A stretch of DNA of 64,000 nt. Source: Chloroflexota bacterium (GTDB lineage: Bacteria; Chloroflexota; Anaerolineae; CG2-30-64-16). The notes under the pieces are model-generated. The model saw nothing but the letters and a program-made list of their open reading frames with translations. It searched no databases and had not been told where the DNA came from. The stretch spans positions 1 to 64,000 of the forward strand of contig JAPLHB010000186.1 of assembly GCA_026389845.1 (NCBI GenBank). Reading direction: 5' to 3'. Shown here piece after piece: positions 43,729 through 53,099 of the stretch. The position numbers were made by a program, and so were the translations under genes. How positions within the stretch are numbered: the first letter of the stretch is position 1; each line of letters starts with the position of its first letter.

Positions 43729-44760
43729 TCACCATGCCCGGCGATATTGGAACGGCACCACGGCCTCTTGTCCTAGCTCGCGCGCGGCACGCAGCGGCCA
43801 GTAGGGATCGCGCAGCGATTGGCGCGCGATCAAGACGGCATCGGCCTGGCCCTCGTGGATGATTTCTTCGGCGTGGCGCGCCGTGGTAATCAGACCGACC
43901 GCGCCGGTCGCGATCCCTGCTTCCCGGCGGATGCGGGCTGCGAAGGGCACCTGATAACCAGGCTGCAGCGGTATCTGCTGCTCCAGCGCCAGGCCGCCCG
44001 ACGAGCAATCGATAAGGTCCACGCCCTCAGCCTTGAGGCGGTGCGCCAGCGTCACGCTCTGCTCGATATCCCATGACGGTCCGGGCATCCAATCGGTGGC
44101 GCTGATGCGGACGAACAGGGGCAGCTGCTCGGGCCAAACTGCGCGCACCGCGCGCGTGACTTCCAGCACCAGGCGCGCGCGGTTCTCGAAGCTGCCGCCG
44201 TAAGCGTCGGTGCGCCGGTTGCTGACGGGCGAGAGAAATTCGTGCAGCAGGTAGCCATGCGCTGCGTGAATCTCGACCGCCCGGAAACCCGCGGCCGCAG
44301 CCCGCTGCGCCGCTTCCCGGAAGCCGCGAATGACGGCGTCCAGATCCGCCGCGATCATCTCGCGCGGCATGACCGATTGCTCCGAGAACGCCAGCGCGCT
44401 CGGCGCAATGGCCGCCGCGTCGTCTGCCTTGCGCCCGGCATGAGCCAGTTGAATGGCGGGGATCGCGCCGTTGTCCCTGATGACGCGCGCGATGCGGCCC
44501 AAGGCATCGGCCTGGATGTCGTTCCACAACCCCAAGTCCTGCGGGCTGATCCGGCCGCGCGGCTCGACCGCGGTCGCCTCGACGATGATCAGGCCTGCGC
44601 CGCCGACGGCTCGACTGCCCAGGTGCACGAAGTGCCAGTCAGTCGCCACCCCATCTTCTTTGACGACCGAGTACTGGCACATCGGGGAAATCCACAGCCG
44701 GTTGCGGGCCGTGACCGAGCGGAGTTGCAGCGGGGTGAAGAGGTGAACGTTATTCGTCAT
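43729..44760 (-). CDS. NADPH dehydrogenase / Old Yellow Enzyme (YqjM/NamA type)
   Basis: 343 aa FMN-binding TIM barrel. ISPMCQYS contains the flavin-tuning Cys of the YqjM branch. IQLAHAGRK, the catalytic HAAHGYLLHEFLSP and RRTDAYGGSFENRARL are the substrate/FMN motifs. Reduces activated C=C bonds of enals, enones and nitro compounds in the cytosol, probably for detoxification. Full length for the family (about 340 aa). Confidence 0.92.
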   Translation of the reverse strand: MTNNVHLFTPLQLRSVTARNRLWISPMCQYSVVKEDGVATDWHFVHLGSRAVGGAGLIIVEATAVEPRGRISPQDLGLWNDIQADALGRIARVIRDNGAIPAIQLAHAGRKADDAAAIAPSALAFSEQSVMPREMIAADLDAVIRGFREAAQRAAAAGFRAVEIHAAHGYLLHEFLSPVSNRRTDAYGGSFENRARLVLEVTRAVRAVWPEQLPLFVRISATDWMPGPSWDIEQSVTLAHRLKAEGVDLIDCSSGGLALEQQIPLQPGYQVPFAARIRREAGIATGAVGLITTARHAEEIIHEGQADAVLIARQSLRDPYWPLRAARELGQEAVVPFQYRRAW

Positions 44761-44805
44761 CTGTCATTCCTTTGGTCTGTGAGTGTTCATGGCTGTGCGA
44801 TTCGT

Positions 44806-44884
44806 GCGTATTGCGTACTACGTATTGCGTGGCGCGTGGTATGTGCGCGGCATCATTCGTTGATTCGCTGATTCGCTGATTCGC
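44806..44884. repeat. short simple repeats between gene groups
   Basis: Bases 44806-44838 carry irregular copies of GCGTATT/TGCGTAC. Bases 44861-44884 are three perfect copies of TGATTCGC. The tract separates the Old Yellow Enzyme gene from a methyltransferase remnant. No gene seen. Confidence 0.5.
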
Positions 44885-45000
44885 TATCCTATCCCGTCGC
44901 CCTCCACCACCTTGATCTCCGCCTCCGTCAACCCATACAGCTCGTAGACCAGCGCGTCCGCCTTTGGCGCGCCGATCCGTCATCTCGATCCGACGGCTCC
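44884..45000 (-). pseudogene. C-terminal remnant of a second type IIG-like enzyme
   Basis: Minus-strand reading gives RIEMTDRR, a frameshift, then ADALVYELYGLTEAEIKVVEGDG and a stop. It matches the end of the intact enzyme at 47000 (RRIEMTDRQIDLLVYELYELTPEEIAVVEG). The stop of the TIR gene (44980) falls inside the RIEMTD codons, so the TIR gene has been joined to a leftover restriction-methylase tail. Non-functional. Confidence 0.7.
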
Positions 45001-46371
45001 GTCCGCCTTCAAATCGCGCACCAACCGCTCAAACGCCTGCCGATACGCATCATGCTCCTTCCACGCCGAGAAATCAGGGGTAAAGTACTCCCGCACCTCG
45101 ACCGCCATATCCTTCCCGATATCCGCATCGAACGCCTCCCAATCACGGACGGCGCTGAACGGCGCCAGGCTGATGGGAAACAACTTTCGGCGTCCCGCCT
45201 TGACCTCTTCCCGCCGCGCGCGGCGAATCTCGGTCTTGACCCACTCGCTCCCCATGCTGTTCTCGGAGAGCACGAGCAGCAGCTTATCGTGGTAACGAAT
45301 CGCCTCGTCAATCTGTTCATGCAGCTTGTGCCCGCCCTTGATATCCTCCGGCGCGAACCAGCACCGCACCCCCTTGGCCTGCAGGTCAGCATGCAGCCGC
45401 TCCGCAAACTCCTGGTCCTTGCTGGAATAACTGATGAAACAAGAATAATACTCGATCGCCCGCCCCACCAGCGACCCCATATACGTGATGAACTCATCCG
45501 GCACGCCCGCCCCGCGCAGAAAAACCTCCGGGATCCGGCCCCGAGAGCGATAAACGGTATCAATCCCGATCGTCGAAGGGCTGAGGTGCACCACCGACTC
45601 AAGCCCCTTCACATCGCTCAAATCCACATCGCTGAACTCCGTCCTCCCGACGTTGGCCCCGCTGAAGTCCGCCCCGCTGAGGTCCGCCATGTTGAGGTTC
45701 GCCACCGAGAGGTCCGCCTGCCTGAGGTCCGCCGCGCTGAGGTCTGCCCTGCTAAGGTCCGCCACGCTGAGGTCTGCCTGCCTGAGGTCCGCCCCGTTGA
45801 GGTGCGCCTGCCTGAGGTCTGCCCTGCTGAGGACTGCCCTGCTGAGATCCGCCCCGCTGAGGTCCGCCTGCCTGAGATCCGCCCCCCTGAGGCTCGCCTC
45901 GCTGAGGTTCGCCCCCCTGAGGCTCGCCTCGCTGAGGGCCGCCTCGCTGAGTTTCGCCTCGCTGAGGTCCGCCTCGCTGAGGTCCGCCCCCCTGAGATAC
46001 GCCCACCTGAGGTCCGCCCGCCAGAGGAACGCCCCCCTGAGGTCCGCCCCCCTGAGGTCCGCCCGCCAGAGGAACGCTTGGCTGAGGTTCGCCCCGCCGA
46101 GGTTTGCCTCGTTGAGGGCCGCCTCGCTGAGTTTCGCCTCGCTGAGTTTCGCCTCGCTGAGGTCCACCCCGGTGAGTTTCGCCTCGCTAAGGTCCGCCCC
46201 GCTGAGGTTCACCCACTTGAAGTCCGCGTTGCGGAGGTTTGCCCTCGTGAGGTCCGGCCCCCTGAGGTCCGCCCCGCTGAGATCAGGCCGAACGTCCCGA
46301 TGTTCCCCTCTCCACCGATTCCACACGTCTACACCCTCTCGCAGCATGCGAAGCTGTTCTTCATCCGCCAT
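44980..46371 (-). CDS. pentapeptide-repeat protein with C-terminal TIR domain
   Basis: 463 aa. Residues about 28-265 are some 45 pentapeptide repeats (A[DN]LSEA, ADLRGA, ADLRQA) forming a right-handed quadrilateral beta helix. Residues about 325-460 are a TIR domain: SCFISYSSKDQEFAERLHADL, then CWFAPEDIKGG, LLLVLSENSMGSEWVKTEI. The Glu of WVKTE (about 381) sits where TIR NADases have their catalytic Glu. Such TIR enzymes cleave NAD to stop phage growth; the beta helix may sense or bind a partner. No signal peptide. Its neighbours are a nuclease-like protein and a restriction-modification enzyme, which supports a defence role. The last residues are read from a foreign tail (see 44884). Confidence 0.85.
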   Translation of the reverse strand: MADEEQLRMLREGVDVWNRWRGEHRDVRPDLSGADLRGPDLTRANLRNADFKWVNLSGADLSEAKLTGVDLSEAKLSEAKLSEAALNEANLGGANLSQAFLWRADLRGADLRGAFLWRADLRWAYLRGADLSEADLSEAKLSEAALSEASLRGANLSEASLRGADLRQADLSGADLSRAVLSRADLRQAHLNGADLRQADLSVADLSRADLSAADLRQADLSVANLNMADLSGADFSGANVGRTEFSDVDLSDVKGLESVVHLSPSTIGIDTVYRSRGRIPEVFLRGAGVPDEFITYMGSLVGRAIEYYSCFISYSSKDQEFAERLHADLQAKGVRCWFAPEDIKGGHKLHEQIDEAIRYHDKLLLVLSENSMGSEWVKTEIRRARREEVKAGRRKLFPISLAPFSAVRDWEAFDADIGKDMAVEVREYFTPDFSAWKEHDAYRQAFERLVRDLKADGAVGSR

Positions 46372-46477
46372 AAGCGCCCCCCTTGTCAGGCGTCAGGGAT
46401 CAGGCGTCAGGAGCCTTGTCCCCTGTTCCCTTTCTCCCTCAGCCCACAGCCCGCCTGCCCACTCACGCATCATCTCA

Positions 46478-46900
46478 TCATCCAGGGAGTACACCCCACC
46501 GATCCTGGTACTTCGCCCCTGTGCTCCAATGTATACCGGAGCCCCTCCCTGTCCAAACCTGGCCCTTGGCAAGCGCACTCTGTCGTACAAGGTTCATCTC
46601 AGTTGCCATTTCGGCACCGCTCAGGAGGAAGTACTCGGGCGGGTTGCCGGGCTTCGGCACGTAGACCAGGATGTAGTAGTCTGGATGATCGTCTCGTTCA
46701 GTCACGAGCCACCAGTTGTGAGTCTTTAGCCCCTTCACATCCACGCTGAACTTCTCGCCCGTCTGGCTTTCGACAAGCAAGTCAGCACGTTGGGCGTTGC
46801 CCAGCGTCAAAGCCACCAGGTAGCCACGACGGGTCAGTTCTGCCGCAGCGAAGAACTGTGCCGCCCATTGAGTTTGATAACTACGTCGTTGTCCTGCCAT
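46478..46900 (-). CDS. small PD-(D/E)XK-like nuclease-fold protein
   Basis: 140 aa from ATG 46900 (GGAGG 8 bases upstream). The layout E21 (AAELTRRG), D40 (RADLLVES), then D54-V-K56 (FSVDVKGL) matches the E...D...(D/E)xK core of restriction-endonuclease-like folds, preceded by the usual helix. Similar short proteins are annotated as hypothetical or DUF-type nuclease-fold proteins. It lies between the TIR gene and the type IIG-like enzyme. Whether it cuts DNA or RNA, or acts as an accessory, cannot be told. Confidence 0.6.
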   Translation of the reverse strand: MAGQRRSYQTQWAAQFFAAAELTRRGYLVALTLGNAQRADLLVESQTGEKFSVDVKGLKTHNWWLVTERDDHPDYYILVYVPKPGNPPEYFLLSGAEMATEMNLVRQSALAKGQVWTGRGSGIHWSTGAKYQDRWGVLPG

Positions 46901-46999
46901 CTGTTTAACCTCCCGGATCACGGTTAGTCCAAGTCATAACTTGGCCGATCTTCGAACAGTGCAAGCTGCTGCGCGGGGCCTTCGGGCAGCTCGCTCAGT

Positions 47000-49900
47000 C
47001 TACGCTGACTCCGCCCCCTCCACCACCGCGATCTCCTCCGGCGTCAATTCATACAGCTCATACACCAGCAGATCAATCTGCCGATCGGTCATCTCGATCC
47101 GCCGCTGGAGCGCGGCCTTCTCGTGCGGGACCCCCTCCGCGGCCAGCCGGCTGTGCAGATCGAGCATCTGCGTGACCAGCGCGACCATCCGGTCGTGCCG
47201 CGTGACGTCGGCAGGGTCGGTGAAGTTGATGGTACGGATGGGGAGTTGCTCGATGAATTGGGTCCAGAAACGTACAAATCCGCCTCGCAAAGTCGTGCCG
47301 ATCTTCAAAAGATGCCTAAAAAGTAACGGGCTGTTGAGCAGCCCGAGGATGTAAATTGGCGATTCCTGCCGCCCACTCTTGTTTATGATGCCGTAACCTG
47401 TCTTGTAGAAATTCCCCTCTGCATCGTACGCGAAGGAAGCTCGGTTGTTGTAGTCGGGCACTACGAGCTTCGGGAGTTGAAACAAGGTCATGCTTTTCGG
47501 GTATCCAAAGGCATACCAGTTTGGCCCTTTGAACTTGCTCTTCTCTCTTGCTTCCAACTGAGAGCGATGGGTCTTGAGGTAGACATACGCGAGAGGAAAG
47601 CGAGAGGCTAACTCTCGCTCTGGAATCAACTCAGCCTTGCTATCGTCAATAGCGTATGGGCAGACAACCGCCGCTGTAGCCAGCAGCGGTTCGTATCGGC
47701 GAATCTGCTTGCCTCTAAGGAACGGCTTGGTGATTGCAGCTTCGACTTTCACTTCCTGTCCATTCACCGCGCATGTCCCGAGGATAAGTGCGCCTTCTGA
47801 CCGTACGTTATCGAGCACAAAGACATCGTCAGCGCTCGTCTGTGTGCCGACAAAAATGTGCGCCACATCCCCCAACTTCACCGGCATCGCTCGCAACCGC
47901 TCAAACAAATCGCTCCCGCGCCCCACTACGAAGTTCCACTCGCTCGGCCCCGCGCTCGCGGCCGGGATCGTCCCCTCCACCTGCACCGCGCCCGTGCGCC
48001 ACGCGGGGAGGTCGTGGGCGCGCACGAACTGGAACTCCTTGCGGCCGCTCCGCTCCAGGAACAGCAGGCAGGTGTAGGTGGTCGCGCCCTCGAACACCTG
48101 CTGGTCGCCGAAATGCACCACTTTGCTCAGGTGTTGGCCTTCCGATACCAGCTTCCGCAGCGGCTCACCGTACTGGGCGTTGAAGAATTTGTGCGGCAGG
48201 ATGAAGCCGAGTTTGCCATGCTCGTTCAGGAGCTGCAGCCCCTTCTCCACGAACACAACGTAGATATCGTAGTTGCCCTTGCCGGCCGCGCGGTACACGC
48301 GTTTGTAGTGCTCCACCTCCAGCGGCGCCCACTCCTGCAGTGCCTGGATGCGGATATACGGCGGATTCCCGATCACCGCATCGAAACCCCCTCCCCGGCC
48401 CTCCCCCGCTGCGGCATGGGCGGGAGGGGATAAGCCCTCCCCCGTCGCAACGGGGGAGGGTTGGGTGGGGGTAAACACCTCCGGGAACTCTGTCTTCCAG
48501 TCGAACGCGTTCACCCGGCCCACGGTCTCCTCGTCCGGCAGATCGAGCTTGCCATCGTAAAACTCCGGCCCGATCAGCGAGTTGCCGCACTTGATGTTGC
48601 GCCCCAGGTCGGGCAGTACCCGCTCGGGCAGGAACGACATCTGCGCCGCCACCCCCTCGCCCTCCAACACCTTCAGCAGCAGCGAGAGCTTGGTCACCTC
48701 CACGGCCTGCGGATCAATGTCCACGCCGTAGAGGTTGTTCATCAGGATGCGCTTGCGCTCCTCGATGCTCAGCCGCAGCACGGTGCCGCTCGCCCGTTCC
48801 AGCGGAGGCCGCTTGCCCCGCAGCCAACGGTCGGGGTCCTTGAGATATTCCGTCAGGTGCCAGTCCAGCAGGAATTGGTACGCGCCCAGCAGGAACGACC
48901 CGGACCCGCACGCGATGTCCGCGATCCGTAGGGGCGACCGGCCGGTCGCGCCCACCTGTGCGGGCGTCTTGCCTTCCAACAGCGGCCCGACGGTCTGCCG
49001 CACGATGGTGTCCACGATGTAGGTGGGGGTGTAGTAGACGCCGCCCGCCTTCCTGACCTCCGGCTTCTCCTCGATCTTGACCTGCCGGCCGGGGGTGAGG
49101 CGGATCACCTTGCCCAGGAACCGCTCGTAGACGTGGCCCAGGATGTCGAGGGGCAGCACGGAGAACTCGTAGGGGCTTTGCGGATAGTACAGGTGCTCGA
49201 TGATGTCCTTGAGCGCTTTGTCGTCAATGTCCAGGCTCGGAGTGAGGGTGTCGGGCGCCTCCGCGCGGTCACGCTCAACCTCGAAGTGGAACAGCCCGGA
49301 GTTGTAGCGGAGATCGGCGCGGCGGAAGAGCTCCTGCAGGCGCTCGTAGGTGCGGCCGCCGTTGAGCAGCGCACGCAACTGTTCGAACGTCTCCAGGCCG
49401 CGCGCCTCGCAGATGCGCAGAAAGACGATGCGGTCAATGATCTGCTGGACGGCCCAGTTGATGTCGCGGCCGCGCAACGCCGGGTTGCGCAGGACGAGGT
49501 TGCGCGCCAGCAGCTCGCGCCAGCGCTCGATCTCGGCCAGGAACTCGTCGTCCACCTCCGCGGTGCCGCGCTTGCCCGCCTTCGCCTCCGCGTACTTGTC
49601 CAGCGCGCCCTGCCACACCGCGGCCTTGGCGAACACGCCGGCGATCTCGTCCCAGCGCGTCACGTACTCCCGGTAGTTCAGCAGAAGGATGCGCCCGGCG
49701 GATGCCTTGTCCGTGGCCGCGGGTTTGGAGCGGCAGTCGTAGACCGAAAACTGCTCGAAATCGGTGAGGATGGAGAGGGGCAGCTTGGCGCTCCACGCGT
49801 AGCGGCGGAGCTGGTATGCGGGATCAATGTCGTGCTGGATGTCCACCGCGGGCTTCTTGGCCTCAACGAAGAACTTGCGCTCCTTGCCGATGCGGAAGGA

Positions 49901-50131
49901 GTAGTCCGGGGCTTTGGTCGCGCCGGCCACCTTCACCTTGTCTTCGTGGACGACCTCCTTGTATTGCTCCGCGAAGCCCTGGGCGTTGTTGACGTCCCAG
50001 CCGAGCGCGGCAAAAAAGGGGTCAATGAACTGGTGGCGGGCTGCGACCTCGGTGAACACGGAGTCGCGATATTGGTCGTAGTTGCGCTCGAAAAGCTCGA
50101 CGAGCTGGATGATTTCGGCAGGAGCGGGCAT
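47000..50131 (-). CDS. type IIG-like restriction-modification enzyme (Eco57I family)
   Basis: 1043 aa from ATG 50131 (GAGG 5 bases upstream; frame open to 50191). N-terminal nuclease domain with D76 (APDYSF) and E90-A-K92 (FFVEAKK), a PD-(D/E)XK site. Helical connector about 150-360. N6-adenine methyltransferase with SAM motif ADIACGSGSFLLGAY (about 410) and catalytic NPPY (about 588). Target-recognition domain about 700-1000 and coiled C-terminus. One polypeptide can therefore cut and methylate. Between EFPEVF and GGFDAVIGNPPY about 26 Pro/Gly/Ala-rich residues are encoded by an inserted palindromic DNA element (48387-48475). No separate specificity subunit. BREX-type methylases are an alternative, but the fused nuclease favours type IIG. 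Confidence 0.88.
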   Translation of the reverse strand: MPAPAEIIQLVELFERNYDQYRDSVFTEVAARHQFIDPFFAALGWDVNNAQGFAEQYKEVVHEDKVKVAGATKAPDYSFRIGKERKFFVEAKKPAVDIQHDIDPAYQLRRYAWSAKLPLSILTDFEQFSVYDCRSKPAATDKASAGRILLLNYREYVTRWDEIAGVFAKAAVWQGALDKYAEAKAGKRGTAEVDDEFLAEIERWRELLARNLVLRNPALRGRDINWAVQQIIDRIVFLRICEARGLETFEQLRALLNGGRTYERLQELFRRADLRYNSGLFHFEVERDRAEAPDTLTPSLDIDDKALKDIIEHLYYPQSPYEFSVLPLDILGHVYERFLGKVIRLTPGRQVKIEEKPEVRKAGGVYYTPTYIVDTIVRQTVGPLLEGKTPAQVGATGRSPLRIADIACGSGSFLLGAYQFLLDWHLTEYLKDPDRWLRGKRPPLERASGTVLRLSIEERKRILMNNLYGVDIDPQAVEVTKLSLLLKVLEGEGVAAQMSFLPERVLPDLGRNIKCGNSLIGPEFYDGKLDLPDEETVGRVNAFDWKTEFPEVFTPTQPSPVATGEGLSPPAHAAAGEGRGGGFDAVIGNPPYIRIQALQEWAPLEVEHYKRVYRAAGKGNYDIYVVFVEKGLQLLNEHGKLGFILPHKFFNAQYGEPLRKLVSEGQHLSKVVHFGDQQVFEGATTYTCLLFLERSGRKEFQFVRAHDLPAWRTGAVQVEGTIPAASAGPSEWNFVVGRGSDLFERLRAMPVKLGDVAHIFVGTQTSADDVFVLDNVRSEGALILGTCAVNGQEVKVEAAITKPFLRGKQIRRYEPLLATAAVVCPYAIDDSKAELIPERELASRFPLAYVYLKTHRSQLEAREKSKFKGPNWYAFGYPKSMTLFQLPKLVVPDYNNRASFAYDAEGNFYKTGYGIINKSGRQESPIYILGLLNSPLLFRHLLKIGTTLRGGFVRFWTQFIEQLPIRTINFTDPADVTRHDRMVALVTQMLDLHSRLAAEGVPHEKAALQRRIEMTDRQIDLLVYELYELTPEEIAVVEGAESA
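48387..48475. repeat. in-frame palindromic element inside the restriction-modification gene
   Basis: CCCTCCCCCGT (48435-48445), loop CGCA, ACGGGGGAGGG (48450-48460): a perfect 11-bp stem. A second pair, CCCTCCC (48410-48416) and GGGAGGG (48422-48428), lies beside it. The tract encodes a low-complexity stretch that related methylases lack, so it looks like a mobile palindrome (REP- or RPE-like) tolerated within the coding sequence. Confidence 0.65.
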
Positions 50132-50254
50132 CGGCGCCTCATGGTGTAGGTGGTTTACTTGGTTTGGCGATTTGCGGTGTCGTGCTGGCAAAGGGATTGT
50201 AGCACAGCCGGGCGTGGGGGGGCAATCGCCTGGTTTCTGTTGTGCCGACTGGAT

Positions 50255-52903
50255 TCAGATCAACTCAAGCTCCCTGGCGCGCGCAATCGCCCGCGGGCGG
50301 CCATCTGCGCCGAGCTTGCCGAGGATGTTGTGGACGTGCGTCTTCACCGTGCCCACACTGACGAAGAGCTTACCGGCGATCTCGGCATTCGACAGCCCCT
50401 CGGCCACCAGCCGCAGCACCTCCAGCTCCCGCTCGCTGAGCGGCTCGACCAGGGGTTGCGGGGAGGCCGGTCTGCCGTGGCCCGACCCAGGGGGAGAGGC
50501 GAGGCCGCCGAGCAGGTCATCCACGAAGGCAGGGGCCGCATGGCGCACGCCGGGCAGGAGCACGAGCACGGCCTGGCCTTCATCCAGGAAGGCGCGACGG
50601 TAGCCTTCGGGGGCCGCCAGATGCACGGCCTCCCCCAGGCACGCCAGGGCTTGCATTCTCTGCCCGAGCGCCTGCTGCGCGCGTGCTTGCAGGATGCGAG
50701 CGGTGATGAGGATGCGTGTCAGCCCGCCCCGGCGCGCATGGCCTTCGATGTCGGCGAGCAGCGCCTCCGCCTCAGCCGGCCGATCCTGCGCCAGGAGCAC
50801 GCGCGCGTAGGTGAAGTGCTCGGCCTCTCGCGGGTAGATTGGCGCCCGGACCGGCGGCAGGCTGGCATTCTCCACCCAACGCGCGGCCGCGTCCACGTTC
50901 CCCAGTGCCAACTGAAAATCGGCCTCATACGCGGCCGCAAGCGCAGCGGTCAGCGGGAGGTTGAGCGCCGCGGTTGCCTGCCGCACGCCGGCCGCGGTCG
51001 CCAGGGCGGCCTCCGTTTCGCCTGTCAGGTGCTGAATCCGCGCCAGCGTGAACGCGGCCTGTATCGCGCCCGACGTCGGGCCGAGCTGCTTACTAAGCTC
51101 CAGGCCCCGAACCAGGTGTCTTCGCGCGTGCGTCAGATCATTTAGATCATAGTGGATCAGTCCCAGCGCGAAATGTGCGTATCCGGCCAGCGGGAGCGGG
51201 TTGCCCCGAGCATCTACGGCCAGGTCGAGCGCCTGCTGCCCGAGTGCGACCGCCTCCTGCGCCCTGCCTTGAAGGTGTTCCAGCTCAGCCAAACCGCTCA
51301 AGGCGCTGACCGCGCTGATGGGATGGCCCCCCTCCTGCCCCAGGCGGGCCAACTCGCGTAAGGTCCGCGTCGCGGCGGGGATGTCGCCCATGATCACCTG
51401 CGCTGAGGCCAGGTTGGACAACGCCGCGCCCCGCAGGCCGTGCGGGTCGCCCGCCTCCAACAGGGCCAGGGTGCGCTGCGCCAGCGCGATGACCTGGGGG
51501 ATGTCGGACTTGATCTGAGCAACATACGTTTGCAGGCAGGCGACCAGCGCCTGGCTGGACGGCGGCGCGTCCGGCCGGAGGAGGCCCGCGGCCAGATCAG
51601 CCCAGGCCCCGACCTCGGCAAACCGTCCCAACGGCAGCAGCGCCCACCCCTTGAGGGCTGCCAGTTCGGCGCTGCCAGCCAGGCGCGCCCCCGGCAGCGC
51701 ATCGAGCCAACGGTTCAGGGTGGCAAACTGGCCGTTGTTGATGGCCTGCGCGGCCGCCGCTTCCATCAGGCGCTCCGCCCCATCCCAATCCTCCGCAGCC
51801 AGGAGGTGATCCAACGCTTCATCCAGGAGGCCGTTGCGCTCGAACCAGCGAGCGGCCCGCCGGTGCAGCGCGGCCTGCTGCGCATCCAGCGCCTCCCGCT
51901 GGGTGCGCAACAGGTCGCGAAAGAGGCGATGGTAGCGGTACCACTGCCGCGCCTCGTCGAGGCGTACGATGAAGAGATTGGCCTGGTCCAGCGCATGCAA
52001 GACGTCGCGGCTGTCCTCGCGCTCGGCGACGGCGTTGCAAAGAGAGGCGGTGAGGCGATCGAGGATGGAGGTCTTGAGCAGGAAATCCTGCACCTCCGGG
52101 GTCTGCCGCTGAAAAACCTCCTCCACCAAGTAGTCCAGGATATAGCGGTGGCTGCCCGCAAATTCAGCCACGAACTGCGGCACGTCGTCGCTTTGCTGCA
52201 TGGAGAGGGCGGCCAGTTGCAGGCCGGCGATCCAACCTTCGGTGCGCCCCTGGAGCGTGGCGACGTCGGCGGGCGACAGGTCAAGCTGCATCACCTGCCG
52301 CAGGAAGTCGGCCGTTTCCTCCTCGGTGAACTTCAGATCGTTCTGCCGGATATCGCTGATCTGCCCCCGCGCGCGCAGGCGGGCAAGCGGCAGGGGTGGG
52401 TCCTCGCGGGTGGTGATGACCAGGTGCATCTGCGGCGGCCCATGCTCCAGGAAGAAGGCCAGGAGCTGGTGAATAGGCGGCGCCTGGATCAAGTGGTAGT
52501 CGTCGAGAACGAGGACAAAGGGCGCGGGCGTGGCGGCGATGTCGTTGATCAGGCTTGTGAGGAACGCCTCCGGCGGAGGCGGCTGAGGCATCTGCAGCAG
52601 CGCCAGGGCGGCCTGGCCGATGCTGGGATCAATCTGCTGCAGAGCCGCCAGGAGATAGGCGGTGAAACGGGCCGGGTCGTTGTCCCCTTCATCGAGGGAG
52701 AGCCAGGCAAACGGTCGGCCGGCGCCGGACAACCAGGCACTCGCCAGCGTGGTTTTGCCGTAGCCGGCCGGCGCGGAGATGAGGGTGAGCTGGCGCGCTG
52801 CAGCCAGTCCCGCGTGCAGTCGTTCAGCCAGGCGCGGGCGTGGCACCAGTTCCCTCCGAACCGGTGGGATGAAAAGCTTGGTGGTCAGCAAGGGCGTAGT
52901 CAT
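50255..52903 (-). CDS. MalT/LAL-type LuxR transcriptional activator
   Basis: 882 aa. N-terminal STAND ATPase: [18 protein letters not shown] opening, Walker [10 protein letters not shown] (about 44-52), Walker [11 protein letters not shown]. Helical TPR-like sensor region about 340-800. C-terminal LuxR helix-turn-helix ([40 protein letters not shown], read as separate blocks, about 815-875). ATP and an inducer would trigger oligomerisation and activation of nearby genes. A TATAAT with TG just before it lies at 52944-52939 on its strand. Diverges from the cohesin-like gene, a possible target. Confidence 0.9.
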   Translation of the reverse strand: MTTPLLTTKLFIPPVRRELVPRPRLAERLHAGLAAARQLTLISAPAGYGKTTLASAWLSGAGRPFAWLSLDEGDNDPARFTAYLLAALQQIDPSIGQAALALLQMPQPPPPEAFLTSLINDIAATPAPFVLVLDDYHLIQAPPIHQLLAFFLEHGPPQMHLVITTREDPPLPLARLRARGQISDIRQNDLKFTEEETADFLRQVMQLDLSPADVATLQGRTEGWIAGLQLAALSMQQSDDVPQFVAEFAGSHRYILDYLVEEVFQRQTPEVQDFLLKTSILDRLTASLCNAVAEREDSRDVLHALDQANLFIVRLDEARQWYRYHRLFRDLLRTQREALDAQQAALHRRAARWFERNGLLDEALDHLLAAEDWDGAERLMEAAAAQAINNGQFATLNRWLDALPGARLAGSAELAALKGWALLPLGRFAEVGAWADLAAGLLRPDAPPSSQALVACLQTYVAQIKSDIPQVIALAQRTLALLEAGDPHGLRGAALSNLASAQVIMGDIPAATRTLRELARLGQEGGHPISAVSALSGLAELEHLQGRAQEAVALGQQALDLAVDARGNPLPLAGYAHFALGLIHYDLNDLTHARRHLVRGLELSKQLGPTSGAIQAAFTLARIQHLTGETEAALATAAGVRQATAALNLPLTAALAAAYEADFQLALGNVDAAARWVENASLPPVRAPIYPREAEHFTYARVLLAQDRPAEAEALLADIEGHARRGGLTRILITARILQARAQQALGQRMQALACLGEAVHLAAPEGYRRAFLDEGQAVLVLLPGVRHAAPAFVDDLLGGLASPPGSGHGRPASPQPLVEPLSERELEVLRLVAEGLSNAEIAGKLFVSVGTVKTHVHNILGKLGADGRPRAIARARELELI

Positions 52904-52938
52904 CGCTCACCTTCCTGAGCTCGATTGCGACTCGACCC

Positions 52939-53090
52939 ATTATACCACAATCGGTGCGCGGACGGCGTCACGGCCAGACTAGCCATGTGGCTAAGGCGCG
53001 AATACGCCAGGTGTCCGATGCGCCTGGGGCTGTTTGTTGGTACAGGTAGATACCCTCGATATTGCAGTGATGGCCGATCGCGGGCATAAT
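52939..53090. promoter_or_regulatory. divergent promoters of the LuxR and cohesin-like genes
   Basis: Minus strand: extended -10 TGG-TATAAT (52944-52939), weak -35. Plus strand: TTGCAG (53062-53067), 17-base spacer, CATAAT (53085-53090). The plus-strand start would fall at about 53097, only a few bases before the ATG at 53100, so the cohesin-like mRNA may be leaderless. No gene lies in this 196-bp gap. Confidence 0.55.
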
Positions 53091-53099
53091 AAGGCCCTC

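Noticed and set aside
45052-46749. Long plus-strand open frames (565 and 358 codons) opposite the TIR gene
   Set aside because: They translate the repetitive pentapeptide DNA backwards into PPEVRPPE- or LRSAPLRSA-type repeats; no ribosome site and no family resemblance. Mirror image of the real gene.
51440-52918. 492-codon plus-strand frame opposite the LuxR regulator
   Set aside because: Antisense shadow; the minus strand has Walker A and B and the LuxR helix-turn-helix.
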